Assembly: GCA_021845865.1 (NCBI GenBank)
Contig: JAJZVC010000001.1
Span: 1 to 64,000 of the forward strand
Length of the DNA stretch: 64,000 nucleotides
From: Pseudomonadota bacterium
GTDB lineage: Bacteria; Pseudomonadota; Gammaproteobacteria; Burkholderiales; UBA9220
Direction of reading: 5' to 3'
Within the stretch, counting starts at the first letter, position 1, and the number at the start of each line of letters is the position of its first letter. The position numbers and the translations under genes are program-made. Under the pieces are notes generated by a model, which was not told where the DNA came from, made no database searches, and was given only the letters and a program-made list of their open reading frames with translations. Of this stretch, positions 47,050 to 59,758 are shown in pieces.

Positions 47050-48117
47050 ATGTTACTTGCCAGTCTTCAATCACACAAAGCGATTCCCACTATGAACCCC
47101 ACTTGGCTTGAACATCTCGCAAAGGCCGGAGCCGTCTTCGAAGATAGCGCCGTGGCCCATTTCGGCAATCCGGAGGCAGAGCTCCGCGCCAGCGCGACCG
47201 GCACCACCTTGATGGATTTGTCTCAATACGGCCTGCTCGCCGTCACAGGAGAAGACGCCCAGCCCTTCCTTCAGGGACAATTCACCAACGACGTGACGCA
47301 AGCCTCCGTCAGCCAAGGTCAGTACAGCGCCCTCTGCACTCCCAAGGGACGCATGCTGGCGAGCTTTTTCCTCTGGCGCGAAGCGGACGGTTACCGCCTG
47401 CAACTTCCCTTAGCCATGCTGGAAGGCTTCCGCAAGCGCCTCGCGATGTACGTGTTGCGTTCGAAAGTCCAGATCGCCGACCGCAGCGACGATGGCGCGC
47501 GCTTCGGCATTGCAGGCCCCCGAGCGGCGGAGCTTTTAGGACGTCATGGCATCTCACTGCCCGTGAACGACCGTGGCATTATCGCCTCTGAAGACATCAC
47601 CCTGATTCGTTTCGGAGACAGCCGCTTCGAGATCGTGACGGCCACCGACAAGGGTATCGCCTTGTGGAATATGCTGGCCGCCGACTGCACCCCGGTAGGC
47701 AGCCAACGCTGGGATTGGCTCGACATCCAGGCCGGAATCCCGACCATCCTGCCGACGACGCGGGAAGAATTCGTTCCCCAGATGGTAAATTTCGAGGCCC
47801 TGGGGGGAGTAAGCTTCAAAAAGGGCTGCTATACCGGGCAAGAAGTGGTAGCCCGTGCCCAACATATCGGCCAAGTCAAACGCCGCCTCTATCTTGCCCA
47901 CGTGGAAAGCGGTGAAGCTCCTCAGCCTGGCGCACCGCTTCATTATCCCGGCAGCGAGGAAGCCGCCAGCGGCAAGATAGTCAATGCGGAAGCCTCTCCC
48001 GAGGGAGGGTGGGACGTTCTGGCAGTCATACCTGTCGCAGCCGCCAGTGGCGAAATCCGCCTCCACGGCCAGCAAGGCCCCCTGCTGGAAATACGGACAC
48101 TGCCTTATTCGGTATAG
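47050..48117 (+). CDS. ygfZ: Folate-binding Fe-S cluster protein YgfZ (IbaG/GcvT-like)
   Basis: Tetrahydrofolate-dependent protein that helps assemble or repair certain Fe-S enzymes. The family hallmark KGCYTGQEVVAR is present at about residues 258-269 of the longer form, and GcvT-like domains are seen throughout. Two starts are possible. The ATG at 47050 has a good ribosome site (AAGGGAAAGG). The ATG at 47092 gives the start MNPTWLEHL expected from relatives but has no ribosome site. I annotate the former, 355 residues. The stop abuts the convergent ftsB stop with no gap. Confidence 0.9.
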   Translation: MLLASLQSHKAIPTMNPTWLEHLAKAGAVFEDSAVAHFGNPEAELRASATGTTLMDLSQYGLLAVTGEDAQPFLQGQFTNDVTQASVSQGQYSALCTPKGRMLASFFLWREADGYRLQLPLAMLEGFRKRLAMYVLRSKVQIADRSDDGARFGIAGPRAAELLGRHGISLPVNDRGIIASEDITLIRFGDSRFEIVTATDKGIALWNMLAADCTPVGSQRWDWLDIQAGIPTILPTTREEFVPQMVNFEALGGVSFKKGCYTGQEVVARAQHIGQVKRRLYLAHVESGEAPQPGAPLHYPGSEEAASGKIVNAEASPEGGWDVLAVIPVAAASGEIRLHGQQGPLLEIRTLPYSV

Positions 48118-48513
48118 CTAGGGCTTTTTAGCCGCTGGCGAAGGCTGGGACGCCGGAACAGCCGCCCCAGGCGCCTTGGATGGCGGGGGGGAGGTGGTCG
48201 GCTGCGCTGCCGTCGAGGGTGTGTGGACAGGGTCGGGATTGCGTTCGTCCAACACCTGGAAGAACACTTCGTCCCGCTTGATCATGCCCAGTTCGCTTCG
48301 CGCGCGCTCCTCGATGGCATCGTAACCTTGCTTGAGGTCGCGCACTTCCGCTTCCGTCGATGCGTTGCGGGCTGTCAGGGCGTTATTGTGGGTTTTCTGT
48401 TCCGCGATCTGGCGGTCGACCTCCCATACCCGGAGCCAGCTCCCCTTGCCGAACCATAAGGGATACTGCAAGGCGACGATGGCCAGCACCAGGATGAGGG
48501 TCAACCAGCGCAT
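48118..48513 (-). CDS. ftsB: Cell-division protein FtsB
   Basis: Divisome protein that links FtsL and FtsQ. 131 residues. One N-terminal membrane helix (about 3-21) is followed by a periplasmic coiled coil (about 30-65), then the conserved [19 protein letters not shown]. The C-terminal 40 residues are a Pro/Ala/Ser-rich tail longer than in E. coli (103 residues). It is last in pyrG-kdsA-eno-ftsB, 9 bp after eno. Confidence 0.92.
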   Translation of the reverse strand: MRWLTLILVLAIVALQYPLWFGKGSWLRVWEVDRQIAEQKTHNNALTARNASTEAEVRDLKQGYDAIEERARSELGMIKRDEVFFQVLDERNPDPVHTPSTAAQPTTSPPPSKAPGAAVPASQPSPAAKKP

Positions 48514-48522
48514 GGCCGAGAA

Positions 48523-49815
<1,293 letters not shown>

Positions 49816-49838
49816 TTAGTCTTCAGTTGTCTTAAGAA

Positions 49839-49867
49839 TTAATATAGTGTGTCCCGAGGTAATGCAA
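49839..49867 (-). promoter_or_regulatory. Possible eno promoter
   Basis: On the minus strand TTGCAT (49867-49862) and TATTAA (49844-49839) are 17 bp apart in the 64-bp gap between kdsA and eno. The start would be about 30 bases before the eno ATG. Confidence 0.35.
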
Positions 49868-49870
49868 ACC

Positions 49871-50707
49871 TCATGCTTGCTGTTCAGCGAAACCTTGCTT
49901 CTTGACCAGGGCGTCGAGGGCCAGCAGGGTTTCCAGCAGTACCTTCATGCGCCCCATGGGCCAGGCGTTGGGGCCGTCGGAGAGCGCCTTGGCCGGGTCG
50001 GGATGAGTTTCCATGAAGAGGCCCGCCACGCCGGCCGCCACCGCCGCCCGCGCCAGCACCGGCACGAACTCCCGCTGGCCGCCGCTAGCGATGCCTTGGC
50101 CGCCGGGAAGCTGCACCGAGTGGGTGGCGTCGAACACGACCGGACAGCCCGTCTCCCGCATCACCGCCAGGGACCGCATGTCCGATACCAGATTGTTGTA
50201 GCCGAAGGAAACACCGCGCTCGCACACCAGGATATTGTCCTGGCCGCTGGCTTCCCGGGCCTTGTCCACCACGTTTTTCATGTCCCAGGGGGCGAGGAAC
50301 TGTCCCTTCTTGATATTCACCGGCTTGCCGGCGGAGGCCGCCGCCTGGATGAAATCGGTCTGGCGGCAAAGGAAGGCCGGGGTTTGCAGCACATCCACCA
50401 CGGCGGCAGCCTCGGCGATTTCGTCTTCGGCATGGATGTCGGTCAGCACCGGCACGCCGATCTGCTTTTTCACCTCGTCGAGAATCTTCAGCCCTTCGGC
50501 CACGCCTAAGCCGCGGAAGGATTTTCCCGAACTGCGGTTGGCCTTGTCGTAGGAGGACTTGTAGATGAAATTGACTCCCAGGCCGGCGCACATTTCCTTC
50601 AAGGTACCGGCGGTATCGAAGGCCAATTGTTTGGATTCGATCACGCAAGGACCGGCAATCAGGAACAGGGACTGGTCCAGCCCGGCTTCAAAACCACAGA
50701 GTTTCAT
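49871..50707 (-). CDS. kdsA: 2-dehydro-3-deoxyphosphooctonate aldolase (KDO-8-phosphate synthase)
   Basis: Condenses arabinose 5-phosphate and phosphoenolpyruvate to make KDO-8-P for lipopolysaccharide core. 278 residues. Motifs [36 protein letters not shown], and [18 protein letters not shown] with [12 protein letters not shown] are intact. The Asn in KANRSS with a Cys-free N-terminal IAGPCV region cannot by itself settle metal dependence. It begins 5 bp after pyrG. Confidence 0.97.
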   Translation of the reverse strand: MKLCGFEAGLDQSLFLIAGPCVIESKQLAFDTAGTLKEMCAGLGVNFIYKSSYDKANRSSGKSFRGLGVAEGLKILDEVKKQIGVPVLTDIHAEDEIAEAAAVVDVLQTPAFLCRQTDFIQAAASAGKPVNIKKGQFLAPWDMKNVVDKAREASGQDNILVCERGVSFGYNNLVSDMRSLAVMRETGCPVVFDATHSVQLPGGQGIASGGQREFVPVLARAAVAAGVAGLFMETHPDPAKALSDGPNAWPMGRMKVLLETLLALDALVKKQGFAEQQA

Positions 50708-50712
50708 GAGTG

Positions 50713-52494
<1,782 letters not shown>

Positions 52495-52508
52495 AGGTGA
52501 ATAGTTCC

Positions 52509-52742
52509 ATGACCGTCAACCTGCCGACCCTGCAACCTGGCCAATCAGGCACCATTACCGCCATTCACGCTGGCGAGGATCTTTACCACCGGCTGGCCGC
52601 TTTGGGGTTTCGCGTTGGCAAGCGGCTGGAAATCGTGCGCAAAGGCTGCTGTTCGGGGCCGCTGCAGGTTCGCATCGGCACCACCGACGTCATCATGCGC
52701 CGCCACGACGCCTTGCAGATCGATGTAAAGGTGCCGGGTTAA
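52509..52742 (+). CDS. feoA: Ferrous iron transport protein FeoA
   Basis: Small SH3-like protein that assists FeoB. 77 residues; GQSGTITAIHAGEDLYHRL and ALGFRVGKRLEIVRKG fit the family. The ATG at 52509 is preceded by AGGTGA 8 bases upstream; a GTG four codons earlier overlaps that ribosome site and is rejected. 15 bp before feoB. Confidence 0.94.
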   Translation: MTVNLPTLQPGQSGTITAIHAGEDLYHRLAALGFRVGKRLEIVRKGCCSGPLQVRIGTTDVIMRRHDALQIDVKVPG

Positions 52743-52757
52743 CCCAATTCGATACTT

Positions 52758-54545
52758 ATGAAGCGCATCGCCCTTCTGGGGATGCCGAATACCGGCAAAT
52801 CCACTTTCTTCAATCGCCTCACCGGCGCCTCTGCCCGTGTCGGCAACTGGCCGGGGATCACCGTTGACCTGATGAGCGCCAAAGTGCCGCTGGGCGGCGC
52901 CATGGCCGAAATCGTCGACCTGCCGGGCATTTACGACCTGCACGGCTTTTCCGATGACGAACAGGTCGTGCGCCACTTCCTGGAAAACACTCCTGTCGAC
53001 CTCGTCCTGCTGATTCTCAACACATCGCAAATCGAGCGCCAACTCGCTCTGGCCCTGCAGATCAAGCAATTAGGCCTTCCCTCTGTCTTGCTGCTCAACA
53101 TGTCCGATGAGGCGAAAAAATTCGGCATCACCGTGAACACATCCAGCATGGCGGAACAGCTTGGCATGCCGGTAGTGCTGTTCAGCGCCAAGTACGGGGA
53201 ACACTATCAGGAGGCGATGAGCGTCGTTGCCGCGGCCATAGGCGCCAGCCATCCCGTGCAGCTGGAAAGCTTGAGGGAAAAGCTGCAGCCCGACCATCAG
53301 ATCGAGGCCAGCATGGAAGCAGTGCTGAAAAAATCGGTCATCATCCCGGAGCGGCTATCCGAGCAACTTTCCGACCGTCTGGACAGGGTGCTGCTGCACC
53401 CCTTCTGGGGAATCCTCCTCTTTTTTGCCGCCATGTTTCTGGTTTTCCAGGCGGTTTTCGCTTTCGGCAAGCCGCTCCAGGACGGCGTGGCCTGGCTGCT
53501 GGAGCTCTTCAAGGACTATGCGCTCGAACCATTGCTGACCGGCCTCCCCGCCCCCCTACACGGCTTTCTTATCGACGGCCTCTACAATGGCGTCGGCACT
53601 GTAGCCGCCTTTGTGCCGGTAATCGTCCTGTTCTTTCTCCTCATGGCAGTCGTAGAAGACACCGGCTACCTATCCCGCGCCGCGTTCCTGATGGATGCCC
53701 TGATGTCCCGCATGGGCCTTGACGGGCGCAGCTTCGTCATGGTGCTCATGGGCTTCGGCTGCAACGTCCCTGCCCTGATGGGAACACGGGTAATGCGATC
53801 CCGTCCCCTGCGACTGCTGTCCATGCTGGTGATCCCCTTTTCCCTCTGCTCGGCGCGCCTGCAAGTCTTTCTATTCATCACTACCGCCCTGTTCACCGCC
53901 AAACAGGCCCCCCTGGTGCTTTTCAGTCTTTATCTGCTCAGTTTTGCGACGGCCATTCTTACCGCCTTGCTGTTCCGCAAGCGTTTCCAAAACAACGAGC
54001 CGTTCATTCTCGAACTCCCCCCCTACCGCCTGCCCACGCTGCGCCAGATCGTGTTGCGAGGGTGGCATGAAGTGCATCACTTCCTCAGTCGCGCCAGCAA
54101 GTTCATCGTGGCTGGCGTCGTGCTGGTTTGGCTGCTGACCCACCTTCCATTTAGCGCCCAGCCGGCCAGCCCCGAAACCTGGGCCGGGCTAATCGGCGGC
54201 GCCATGGAGCCGCTCCTCGCCCCCTTGGGCATCGACCACAAGCTGGCAGTAGCTCTGATTTTCGGCCTGGTGGCCAAGGAAATCGTCATCGGCTCTTTGG
54301 CGGTCATCTTCAGCCTAGAAGGCGATGCCCTGACCCGCGCCATCGCCCAGCAGATGGACTGGGTCCAGGCCTACAGCTTCATGCTGTTCACCCTGGTCTA
54401 CACCCCCTGCCTTTCCACCATCGCCACGCTGCGAAGCGAATCGAAAAGCCTCGGCTTCACACTGCTCTCTCTTGGCTGGTCCCTCGGCTTGGCGTGGACG
54501 CTGAGTTTTGCGTTCTATCAGGGCGCGCGCGCTCTCGGCCTCTAA
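52758..54545 (+). CDS. feoB: Ferrous iron transporter FeoB
   Basis: Inner-membrane Fe(II) permease with an N-terminal GTPase-like domain. G1 GMPNTGKST (residues 8-16), G3 DLPG, and G4 NMSD in LLNMSDEAKKF are present. About eight to ten membrane helices follow from residue 215, with gate motifs including GFGCNVPALMGTR (about 330-342). 595 residues, shorter than the E. coli protein (773) but within the family range. No FeoC gene follows. Confidence 0.94.
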   Translation: MKRIALLGMPNTGKSTFFNRLTGASARVGNWPGITVDLMSAKVPLGGAMAEIVDLPGIYDLHGFSDDEQVVRHFLENTPVDLVLLILNTSQIERQLALALQIKQLGLPSVLLLNMSDEAKKFGITVNTSSMAEQLGMPVVLFSAKYGEHYQEAMSVVAAAIGASHPVQLESLREKLQPDHQIEASMEAVLKKSVIIPERLSEQLSDRLDRVLLHPFWGILLFFAAMFLVFQAVFAFGKPLQDGVAWLLELFKDYALEPLLTGLPAPLHGFLIDGLYNGVGTVAAFVPVIVLFFLLMAVVEDTGYLSRAAFLMDALMSRMGLDGRSFVMVLMGFGCNVPALMGTRVMRSRPLRLLSMLVIPFSLCSARLQVFLFITTALFTAKQAPLVLFSLYLLSFATAILTALLFRKRFQNNEPFILELPPYRLPTLRQIVLRGWHEVHHFLSRASKFIVAGVVLVWLLTHLPFSAQPASPETWAGLIGGAMEPLLAPLGIDHKLAVALIFGLVAKEIVIGSLAVIFSLEGDALTRAIAQQMDWVQAYSFMLFTLVYTPCLSTIATLRSESKSLGFTLLSLGWSLGLAWTLSFAFYQGARALGL

Positions 54546-54584
54546 AAAAGCGGGGTACGCTCTCCACGCCATGCCGAGCACGCC

Positions 54585-55175
54585 ATGAAGCCCTACGCCG
54601 AGTCCTGCGCTCAAAATCGAGACCCTATCCTGGCGGTTCTGCGGAAAGAATTCGCCGACCGCAAGCGGGTTTTGGAAATTGCCAGCGGGACAGGACAACA
54701 TGCCGTCTATTTTGGCGAGGCGCTTCCCCACCTAAGCTGGCAAACCAGCGAACTCCCCCAGCATCATGCCGGCATCCAGGCTTGGCTGAACGAAGCACGG
54801 TTGCCAAATGTTCATCCCCCGTTGGCCTTGGACATCAACGCTGCCGAGTGGGCGGTTAAGCCCGTAGACGCCGTATTCAATGCCAACACCGCGCATATCG
54901 TTTCCTGGCCTGCCGTCGAACGAATGTTCGCCCACATCGGTCGGGTACTCGAAAGTGGCGGGCTGCTGTGCCTTTACGGGCCGTTCAACTACAACGGTCA
55001 TTTCACGGCGGCAAGCAACGCCCGGTTCGACGCCTGGCTAAAAGAACGGGACCCCCTCAGCGGTATCCGCGATTTCGAGGCCCTGAACCGGCTCGCCGAA
55101 GCGCAACAGATGCACTTGCGCCATGATTACTCCATGCCCGCCAACAACCACACCCTGGTGTGGAAACGGCGTTAG
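54585..55175 (+). CDS. DUF938 SAM-dependent methyltransferase
   Basis: 196 residues. Class I methyltransferase fold. Motif I reads VLEIASGTGQHAVYF (about residues 29-43). The FNANTAHIVSW and GPFNYNGHFTAASNARFD stretches identify DUF938. Substrate unknown. It lies 39 bp after feoB on the same strand with no terminator between, so it may be co-transcribed. It converges on the SPASM gene. Confidence 0.85.
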   Translation: MKPYAESCAQNRDPILAVLRKEFADRKRVLEIASGTGQHAVYFGEALPHLSWQTSELPQHHAGIQAWLNEARLPNVHPPLALDINAAEWAVKPVDAVFNANTAHIVSWPAVERMFAHIGRVLESGGLLCLYGPFNYNGHFTAASNARFDAWLKERDPLSGIRDFEALNRLAEAQQMHLRHDYSMPANNHTLVWKRR

Positions 55176-55254
55176 CCGGGACTTGTTTTCTTTCCATTTG
55201 TTTTGGGTTTGCACCGTTCCTCATCACCCCCAAGAAGCCCCGAACACTTTCCTT

Positions 55255-56658
55255 TCAGCCAAGCACCCCCGGGTGGACCACCGGGATCACCCCCGGCAAA
55301 TCAGGGCGACGGAGAACCTTGCCTTCGATTTCCCGCAACACCCCTCCCGTCAGAAAGTACAATCCCGCTGCAAATAGGGGCAGATGAAAAGCGAAACGGT
55401 GGTCGCAGGCTCGGCGCCATTCCTCGCCCTCCAGCTTCATGCACCCTCCTTTGCACAACTGAAGCACGGGGCAACGTGGACACTCCTCCCGCCGCGACCA
55501 GTGCCAAGCTGTATCGAGGCGGATATTGGCATAGTCGCTGACGTGCCCAATTGCCCGCCCCTCCCTTGCGGAGGCCAGCGGGCAGGTCAGAGCGTTACCC
55601 TTCAAATCCACGGCCAGGCTATCCTCCCGATCCATGGCGCAAAACTGCCCAAGGCTGGAGGATGGCCTTTCGTAGGCCAGGGACCGGTAGAAATCCTGGA
55701 GTTTTTCCTTGATGCTGTAGGCATGAACCGCCATGCCATGGGAAATCTCGGAAAAAAGGGCATGCCTTAGAGCCGTGGGATCGGCCTCGGCCTTAGGACC
55801 GGAAAAACAATCCTTCTCGCCACCCGAGAAAAGCATTTCTTCCGTGGTCAAAGGAATACCCTGGGCACGGCAACCGAGATGCGCCGCCAGGTACTCTTTC
55901 ACGGCAGAAAGCGAATGGTTGTAACCGCTCAGTCGGCAACAAAAACGAATTTTCCCTGTTGGATTAAGCCGTTGGTATAGCTGGCGCAGATTTTCCGCCT
56001 TGACCGGTTCGTCAAAAACATCCTCGCCGCGGTTGAATTTTTGCGCCGGGCCATCATGCCGTACCACCACCAAGACTTGTAGACGCTCAAGCCAGGAAAT
56101 CATGTTCTGATCGAGCACGCAGCCGGTCGTAATTACCTTGATCTCCACCGGGGAACGGTTCTCGGCAAAAAAAGAGCCGAGGTATTCCAGCGCCGGCCAT
56201 TGCGTGAAGGGCTCGCACCCCCAGAACTCCACTTGGAGCGGGGATTGGGGTTCCGAGGACAACCACTGGGGCAAACGCTCCGCGAAGGTCCTGGCGTCCT
56301 CCAGACTGTCTATAACCTCGGCATCCCCCGCAGACCTGCAATCAACATGTCGGCCAAGTTGGATTCTGAGGGTGCGTAGGGAAGCGCTTTTATTGAGCGG
56401 ATTTTGTGGCGAGACGGTTGGCGCATCAGCCCATGGGCGCAGCGGCACGACATCGTGACCGAAATCGTGGGCTTGAACAATCAAACGCTTATTGTTTTCG
56501 TGGGAGAGTTGTGAAGCGTGGGGATCATAGGAAAGATAGAATTCCTCGCCCCGCAATTTCTGCATCCGCAACCTAAAGACAACCGCGCCTTTACGTTTCG
56601 CATCGTCAGCGGCGGGTTCGCCCGTGGAGAGGTATTCCTGTTGTAAGCTATTGACCAT
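55255..56658 (-). CDS. Degenerate radical-SAM protein with intact SPASM domain
   Basis: 467 residues. The C-terminus carries a full seven-cysteine SPASM motif: Cys340, then Gly354-x4-Cys359, Cys393-x2-Cys396-x5-Cys402-x3-Cys406, and Cys418. This predicts auxiliary 4Fe-4S clusters. The middle keeps other radical-SAM family landmarks: LRIQLG (97-102), FWGCEP (145-150, normally FWGGEP) and RHDGPAQ (200-206). Where relatives have the CX3CX2C cluster site after LKIQLG, this protein has HVDCRSAG (104-111), with only one cysteine. It is therefore unlikely to bind the catalytic cluster or cleave SAM. The N-terminal 90 residues share an FYLSYD...GHDVVPL pattern I associate with full radical-SAM relatives. 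No frameshift is seen. Substrate unknown. Confidence 0.8.
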   Translation of the reverse strand: MVNSLQQEYLSTGEPAADDAKRKGAVVFRLRMQKLRGEEFYLSYDPHASQLSHENNKRLIVQAHDFGHDVVPLRPWADAPTVSPQNPLNKSASLRTLRIQLGRHVDCRSAGDAEVIDSLEDARTFAERLPQWLSSEPQSPLQVEFWGCEPFTQWPALEYLGSFFAENRSPVEIKVITTGCVLDQNMISWLERLQVLVVVRHDGPAQKFNRGEDVFDEPVKAENLRQLYQRLNPTGKIRFCCRLSGYNHSLSAVKEYLAAHLGCRAQGIPLTTEEMLFSGGEKDCFSGPKAEADPTALRHALFSEISHGMAVHAYSIKEKLQDFYRSLAYERPSSSLGQFCAMDREDSLAVDLKGNALTCPLASAREGRAIGHVSDYANIRLDTAWHWSRREECPRCPVLQLCKGGCMKLEGEEWRRACDHRFAFHLPLFAAGLYFLTGGVLREIEGKVLRRPDLPGVIPVVHPGVLG

Positions 56659-56794
56659 AGCCTAATTTTCCAAATGGTTAACGTATTGTTTTTACGATAC
56701 CCCTTTCTTGAAAGAACCACATCCACAGAACTACCAAATAGAATTACCAAACCTCAACGGATTAAGGCTTCGTAAAACCGCCATGCCTCAAAAT

Positions 56795-57043
56795 TTAATT
56801 GAGGCTGACCAGCCCCATCTGAAGTGCCTTGACCAGGGCATGGGTGCGGTTACGGGCGCCAAGCTTGGTCGTCAATTGACGCATGTAGTAGTTCACCGTC
56901 TTTTCGCTCAGCCCCACCACGAATGAAATTTCCCGATCCGTCAATCCCTCTTTCAGGCCTTGCAGAATCGCAATCTCTTTTGACGAGAATCCGGTAAAAG
57001 TGCGTGTACTAGCGAGGGACCTTGCTTTCGCTAACGCGTTCAT
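56795..57043 (-). CDS. Solitary LuxR-type DNA-binding protein
   Basis: 82 residues holding only a GerE/LuxR helix-turn-helix: FSSKEIAILQGLKEGLTDREI, then GLSEKTVNYYMRQLTTKLG, then NRTHALVKALQMGLVSLN. The sequence is closest in style to the C-terminal domain of autoinducer-type LuxR proteins. No receiver or ligand-binding domain is present. The ATG at 57043 is chosen because GGAGG stands 6 bases upstream. It lies 136 bp upstream of the SPASM gene on the same strand and may control it. Confidence 0.85.
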   Translation of the reverse strand: MNALAKARSLASTRTFTGFSSKEIAILQGLKEGLTDREISFVVGLSEKTVNYYMRQLTTKLGARNRTHALVKALQMGLVSLN

Positions 57044-57213
57044 CATCCACCTCCATGGTTTTACTTGTTTGCACAACAGGGCCAACCACGACCGCTGCCC
57101 GAAACACCCTGGCCGGTCATTTCATAATTTACCACCACAGCGGCCCGGCAGGAATGCGTAAAAATAATCGCCGCCACCGGACAATAATACCCATCCCCCA
57201 CGCGCCGCCACAA

Positions 57214-57241
57214 GTAAAAAGGGCGGCAAACGCCGCCCTTT
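57214..57241 (-). terminator. Terminator after ppsA
   Basis: Read leftwards, a perfect 10-bp GC-rich stem AAAGGGCGGC / GCCGCCCTTT with a GTTT loop is followed by more T. It stands 20 bp past the ppsA stop. Confidence 0.85.
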
Positions 57242-57260
57242 CTCCTGAACTCTCGCCCGC

Positions 57261-59639
57261 TCAGCGGAGATTCGCCAATTTAATCCATGTATCCACGACG
57301 GTATCGGGATTCAACGACACGCTTTCGATGCCTTCCCTAACCAACCACTCCGCCAAGTCAGGATGGTCGGATGGGCCTTGGCCGCAAATACCGACATATT
57401 TCCCCGCTTTACGGCAGGCCTGTATTGCTAGGTGGATAAGCGCTTTCACGGCGGGATTACGCTCATCGAACGAACCTGCCACCAGGCCGGAATCCCGGTC
57501 CAGGCCGAGGGTGAGCTGAGTAAGGTCGTTGGAGCCAATGGAGAAACCGTCGAAGAGCTGGAGGAAATCCTCCGCCAATACAACGTTGGATGGGATTTCA
57601 CACATCATGATCAGCCGCAGGCCATTCTCGCCTCGCTTGAGCCCCTTCTCGGCCAGGAGGTCCACTACCTGGCGCGCTTCGTCCAAGGTGCGCACAAAGG
57701 GGATCATCAGCTCCACATTGGTGAACCCCATTTCGTCGCGCACTTTTTTCATGGCGCGGCATTCCAGCTCGAAACAATCGCGAAACAAGGGCGAAACGTA
57801 ACGCCCCGCCCCCCGGAAGCCGAGCATGGGGTTCTCTTCATGGGGTTCATAGCGCGGCCCGCCGATGAGGTTGGCGTATTCGTTGGACTTGAAGTCCGAC
57901 ATGCGAACAATCACCGGCTTGGGATAAAACGCAGCGGCAAGCGTGGAAACGCCCTCGACGATTTTTTCCACGTAGAAATTCACCGGATCGCCATAGGCCG
58001 CTGCTTTTTCCCAGATGGTTGCCTTAAGCTCTTCCGGAAGACGGTCGAACTCCAATACCGCCTTGGGATGCACCCCGATCATGCGGCTGATGACGAACTC
58101 CAGGCGCGCCAGGCCGATCCCGGCATTGGGCAGGTTCTGGAAATCGAACGCCATGTCCGGGTTGCCCACGTTCATCATGATCTTTACCGGCGCAGGCGGC
58201 ATCTTGTCCAACGCCAGGTCGACCACTTCGAACTCCAGCCTGCCTTCGTAAATATTGCCGGTATCGCCCTCGGCGCAGGAGACGGTCACCTCGGCGCCGT
58301 TTTTCAATTCCTGGGTGGCGTTGCCGCAGCCCACCACCGCCGGGATGCCCAGTTCGCGGGCAATGATCGCCGCATGGCAGGTACGGCCGCCACGGTTGGT
58401 AACGATGGCCGAAGCCCGTTTCATGATGGGCTCCCAATCCGGATCGGTCATGTCCGTGACCAGCACGTCGCCCGGCTGAACCAGGGACATTTGGCTCACG
58501 TCGGTGATGACCTTTACCGGCCCGGCGCCGATTTTCTGGCCGATAGCGCGCCCCGTGACCAGGACGGTGGATCGTTGCTTGAGGGCATAGCGGGTTTGGC
58601 TCGCCGCACTGGCCCGCGCCTTCACGGTCTCCGGGCGCGCCTGGAGAATGTACAACTTGCCATCGACGCCATCCCGCCCCCACTCGATATCCATGGGACG
58701 GCCATAATGCCGTTCGATGATGGCAGCGTAGCGGGCCAACTCCATCACCTCCTCATCGCTGATGGAATATTTGATGCGCTCCTCGGCTGCCACGTCCACG
58801 GTTTTCACCGATTTGCCCGCATGGCGGTTATCGGTAAAAACCATCTTGATCGCCTTGCTGCCCACGTTGCGCCGGACAATAGCGGGTTTTCCCTCGGCCA
58901 GCGTTGGCTTGTAGACGTAAAATTCGTCCGGGTTGACGGCCCCTTGCACCACGGTTTCCCCCAGGCCGTAGGACGCGGTGACAAACACCACGTCCTTGAA
59001 GCCGGATTCGGTATCCAGGGTGAACATCACCCCGGAGGCACCGATGTCGCTGCGCACCATGCGCTGCACGCCGGCGGAAAGCGCCACTTTCTCGTGCTCG
59101 AAATGGTGATGAACACGATAGGCGATGGCCCGGTCATTATAGAGGGAGGCGAATACCTCCTTGATGGCGTGCTTGACGTTCTCCAGTCCATGGATGTTCA
59201 GGAACGTCTCCTGCTGGCCGGCAAAGGACGCATCAGGCAGGTCCTCGGCCGTGGCGGAAGAGCGCACGGCCACCGCCATGTCGCCATCGACAGAATCCGC
59301 CAACATCTTCTGGTAGGCATGATTGATCTGCTCGTCCAGTTCCGGCTGGAAGGGCGCCTCCGCCACCCACTGACGAATCATTTTGCCGGTGGCGGCGAGT
59401 TTATCCACATCGTCGATATCCAACCCCTTGAGGGCGTCGTTGACGCGGTGAACCAGGTCGTTGTGGGCAAGAAAATCGCGATAGGCCTGGGCAGTGGTGG
59501 CAAAGCCTCCCGGCACCCTTACCCCCAAATGCGCCAGCTGGCTGATCATTTCCCCCAGAGAAGAGTTTTTCCCCCCCACGTGCTCCACATCAGTCATACG
59601 AAGGGTCTCAAACCATGCGATGTACTGTTGCTTTTCCAT
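57261..59639 (-). CDS. ppsA: Phosphoenolpyruvate synthase
   Basis: Converts pyruvate and ATP to phosphoenolpyruvate, AMP and phosphate for gluconeogenesis. 792 residues. The N-terminal ATP-binding domain has [11 protein letters not shown] and [20 protein letters not shown]. The phosphohistidine domain has [15 protein letters not shown] with the catalytic His near residue 420. The C-terminal TIM barrel ends with [15 protein letters not shown] and [11 protein letters not shown]. It diverges from its regulator ppsR across a 119-bp A+T-rich gap. Confidence 0.97.
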   Translation of the reverse strand: MEKQQYIAWFETLRMTDVEHVGGKNSSLGEMISQLAHLGVRVPGGFATTAQAYRDFLAHNDLVHRVNDALKGLDIDDVDKLAATGKMIRQWVAEAPFQPELDEQINHAYQKMLADSVDGDMAVAVRSSATAEDLPDASFAGQQETFLNIHGLENVKHAIKEVFASLYNDRAIAYRVHHHFEHEKVALSAGVQRMVRSDIGASGVMFTLDTESGFKDVVFVTASYGLGETVVQGAVNPDEFYVYKPTLAEGKPAIVRRNVGSKAIKMVFTDNRHAGKSVKTVDVAAEERIKYSISDEEVMELARYAAIIERHYGRPMDIEWGRDGVDGKLYILQARPETVKARASAASQTRYALKQRSTVLVTGRAIGQKIGAGPVKVITDVSQMSLVQPGDVLVTDMTDPDWEPIMKRASAIVTNRGGRTCHAAIIARELGIPAVVGCGNATQELKNGAEVTVSCAEGDTGNIYEGRLEFEVVDLALDKMPPAPVKIMMNVGNPDMAFDFQNLPNAGIGLARLEFVISRMIGVHPKAVLEFDRLPEELKATIWEKAAAYGDPVNFYVEKIVEGVSTLAAAFYPKPVIVRMSDFKSNEYANLIGGPRYEPHEENPMLGFRGAGRYVSPLFRDCFELECRAMKKVRDEMGFTNVELMIPFVRTLDEARQVVDLLAEKGLKRGENGLRLIMMCEIPSNVVLAEDFLQLFDGFSIGSNDLTQLTLGLDRDSGLVAGSFDERNPAVKALIHLAIQACRKAGKYVGICGQGPSDHPDLAEWLVREGIESVSLNPDTVVDTWIKLANLR

Positions 59640-59758
59640 TGACCTACCTGTCCTTGCAGTGATAGTTTAGTTTTGGAACGTGGGTATTCTACATATATAT
59701 CTTATATAAGTGTTATGAAATTTCCCTTTCACCCTCCTCAGTCAAGTTTATAGCCCTC

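Noticed and set aside
56785-56805. Hairpin GCCTCA/TGAGGC at the end of the LuxR-type gene considered as a terminator
   Set aside because: Only a 6-bp stem with a nine-base loop, no T-run, and it overlaps the stop codon.
56708-56926. Short plus-strand frame near the SPASM gene considered as a RiPP-type precursor peptide
   Set aside because: It starts with TTG without a ribosome site and mostly runs antisense to the LuxR-type gene. No leader/core pattern is convincing.
57432-59642. A 736-codon open frame antisense to ppsA
   Set aside because: Shadow frame with no domain signature. PEP synthase on the other strand has all catalytic motifs.
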